Both the position numbers and the translations under genes were made by a program. The notes beneath the pieces were generated by a model, which worked only from the letters and a program-made list of their open reading frames with translations, was not told the origin of the DNA and did not search any database. From assembly GCF_001641695.1 (NCBI RefSeq), contig NZ_LSEF01000058.1, positions 127,882 to 191,881 of the forward strand: a stretch of 64,000 bases of DNA, read 5' to 3'. Positions 62,711 through 64,000 of the stretch are shown here, piece after piece; within the stretch, counting starts at the first letter, position 1, and each line of letters begins with the position of its first letter. The stretch comes from Bradyrhizobium neotropicale (lineage in GTDB: Bacteria > Pseudomonadota > Alphaproteobacteria > Rhizobiales > Xanthobacteraceae).

Positions 62711-64000
62711 ATGAGCCGCAAATATTTCGGGACGGACGGGATTCGGGGCCGCGCGAACGGATTGATCACGCCGGAGATCGCGCTCAAGGTCGGTCAGGCT
62801 GCCGGACTTGCTTTTCAGCGCGGCGAGCATCGCCATCGCGTTGTGATCGGCAAGGACACCCGCCTGTCCGGCTACATGATCGAATACGCGATGGTCGCGG
62901 GCTTCACCTCCGTCGGCATGGACGTGCTGCTGGTCGGTCCGATGCCGACGCCGGCGGTGGCGATGTTGACCAAGTCGATGCGCGCCGATCTCGGCGTGAT
63001 GATCTCGGCCTCGCACAATCTGTTCGAGGACAACGGCATCAAGCTGTTCGGGCCGCAGGGCTTCAAGCTCTCCGACGACGTCGAGAAGCAGATCGAGCAG
63101 CTGCTCGACGAATCCCTCGACAAGAGGCTCGCACAAAGTGCGAGCTTGGGCCGCGCCCGCCGCATCGACGGCGTGCATGACCGCTACATCGAATTCGCCA
63201 AGCGCACGCTGCCGCGCGACCTGTCGCTCGACGGCCTGCGCGTCGTCGTCGATTGCGCCAACGGCGCTGCCTACAAGGTCGTGCCGGAAGCGCTGTGGGA
63301 GCTCGGTGCCGACGTCGTGCCGATCGGCGTCGAGCCGGACGGCTTCAACATCAACAAGGAATGCGGCTCGACCTCACCGGAAGCGCTGGCCAGGAAGGTG
63401 CGCGAGATGCGCGCCGATATCGGCATTGCGCTGGACGGCGACGCCGACCGCGTCATCCTGGTCGACGAACGCGGCCATCTCGTCGACGGCGACCAGCTCC
63501 TCGCGGTGATCGCGCAGAGCTGGAAGGAGGACGGACGGCTGTCGCGGCCCGGCATCGTCGCGACCGTGATGTCCAATCTCGGGCTCGAGCGCTTCCTGAA
63601 AGGCCACGGGCTCGATCTCGTGCGCACGCCTGTCGGCGACCGCTACGTGCTCGAGCAGATGCTGAGCGGCGGCTACAATCTCGGCGGCGAGCAGTCCGGT
63701 CATATCATCCTGTCCGACTACGCCACCACCGGTGACGGCTTCGTCGCGGCATTGCAGGTGCTGGCGGTGGTGCAGAGGCTGCGCCGGCCCGTCTCCGAGG
63801 TTTGCCACCGCTTCGATCCGCTGCCGCAGATCCTCAAGAACGTCCGCTACAAGAGTGGCAAGCCGCTCGACGATTCCGACGTCAAATCGGCGATCTCCGA
63901 CGGCGAGAAGCGGCTCAACGGCCACGGCCGTCTCCTGATCCGCTCCTCCGGCACCGAGCCGGTGATCCGCGTGATGGGCGAGGGCGAGGACCGCGTCCTG
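62711..64000 (+). CDS. glmM: Phosphoglucosamine mutase, 3' end beyond window
   Basis: The first 430 residues of GlmM, which converts glucosamine-6-P to glucosamine-1-P for UDP-GlcNAc synthesis. N-terminal [16 protein letters not shown]; active-site phospho-Ser101 in ISASHN; metal loop [22 protein letters not shown]; sugar-binding [19 protein letters not shown]; phosphate-binding end [15 protein letters not shown]. The frame is open where the window stops. The start is well set by the conserved N-terminus and AGGGGATCCC upstream (62675-62690 region). No terminator or operon partner is visible. Confidence 0.95.
   Translation, partial: MSRKYFGTDGIRGRANGLITPEIALKVGQAAGLAFQRGEHRHRVVIGKDTRLSGYMIEYAMVAGFTSVGMDVLLVGPMPTPAVAMLTKSMRADLGVMISASHNLFEDNGIKLFGPQGFKLSDDVEKQIEQLLDESLDKRLAQSASLGRARRIDGVHDRYIEFAKRTLPRDLSLDGLRVVVDCANGAAYKVVPEALWELGADVVPIGVEPDGFNINKECGSTSPEALARKVREMRADIGIALDGDADRVILVDERGHLVDGDQLLAVIAQSWKEDGRLSRPGIVATVMSNLGLERFLKGHGLDLVRTPVGDRYVLEQMLSGGYNLGGEQSGHIILSDYATTGDGFVAALQVLAVVQRLRRPVSEVCHRFDPLPQILKNVRYKSGKPLDDSDVKSAISDGEKRLNGHGRLLIRSSGTEPVIRVMGEGEDRVL

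Overview
The window is GC-rich, densely coded alphaproteobacterial chromosome. Gene content (RibH2-type lumazine synthase behind an FMN riboswitch, a form I cox operon with an MHYT-LytTR regulator, a heme-degrading monooxygenase like HmuQ, many small conserved proteins) and abundant palindromic intergenic repeats fit Nitrobacteraceae, most likely Bradyrhizobium or a close relative. This assignment is inference from protein resemblance; no rRNA is present. I saw no tRNA, rRNA, CRISPR array, complete insertion sequence or prophage.

Layout. 0-11 kb: a truncated OmpR-type response regulator with a MarR partner, ilvE and a second, frameshifted ilvE-like gene, hisS behind a nested inverted repeat, a tautomerase, an FlK-like thioesterase, proC, a YbjN protein, and an FMN riboswitch with ribH. 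9.8-18.6 kb: coxC-M-S-L-D-E-F-G, a complete aerobic CO dehydrogenase operon whose large subunit carries the form I signature AYRCSFR; M, S and L are the enzyme, D, E and F mature its Mo-Cu site, G is the membrane/quinone accessory protein, and C is the candidate sensor-regulator. 18.7-28.5 kb: housekeeping genes (prs, pgeF, a MidA-like methyltransferase, lgt, ubiK, rplY, pth, ychF).

28.6-34.2 kb: two MaoC-fold proteins and many small or secreted proteins of unknown role. 34.2-35.8 kb: an accessory patch with a frameshifted SEC-C relic, a DpnI-family methyl-directed restriction endonuclease, and a zinc-ribbon protein 8 bp downstream; local GC is visibly lower than in the flanks. 35.8-51.4 kb: an extended uvrB, a LysR regulator facing a TSUP transporter, three GST-fold proteins, an exported DUF1800/DUF1501 pair, a decayed DUF559 gene, the heme monooxygenase, an aldo/keto reductase, a GNAT, a membrane PAS protein without kinase domains, and two tiny membrane proteins.

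51.9-64 kb: an aspartate-type aminotransferase with a clear terminator, a DUF992 protein, an EF-G paralogue lacking the catalytic His of the DTPGH motif, an HTH regulator upstream of a SulP transporter, aroE, a tandem duplicate of a secreted protein, an FMN-dependent 2-hydroxy-acid dehydrogenase, and the 5' part of glmM, which runs off the end.

The best candidates for a second look are the DpnI-like/zinc-ribbon pair, the form I CO dehydrogenase operon with coxC and a short CoxG, the catalytic-His-less EF-G paralogue, and the nested dyad in front of hisS.
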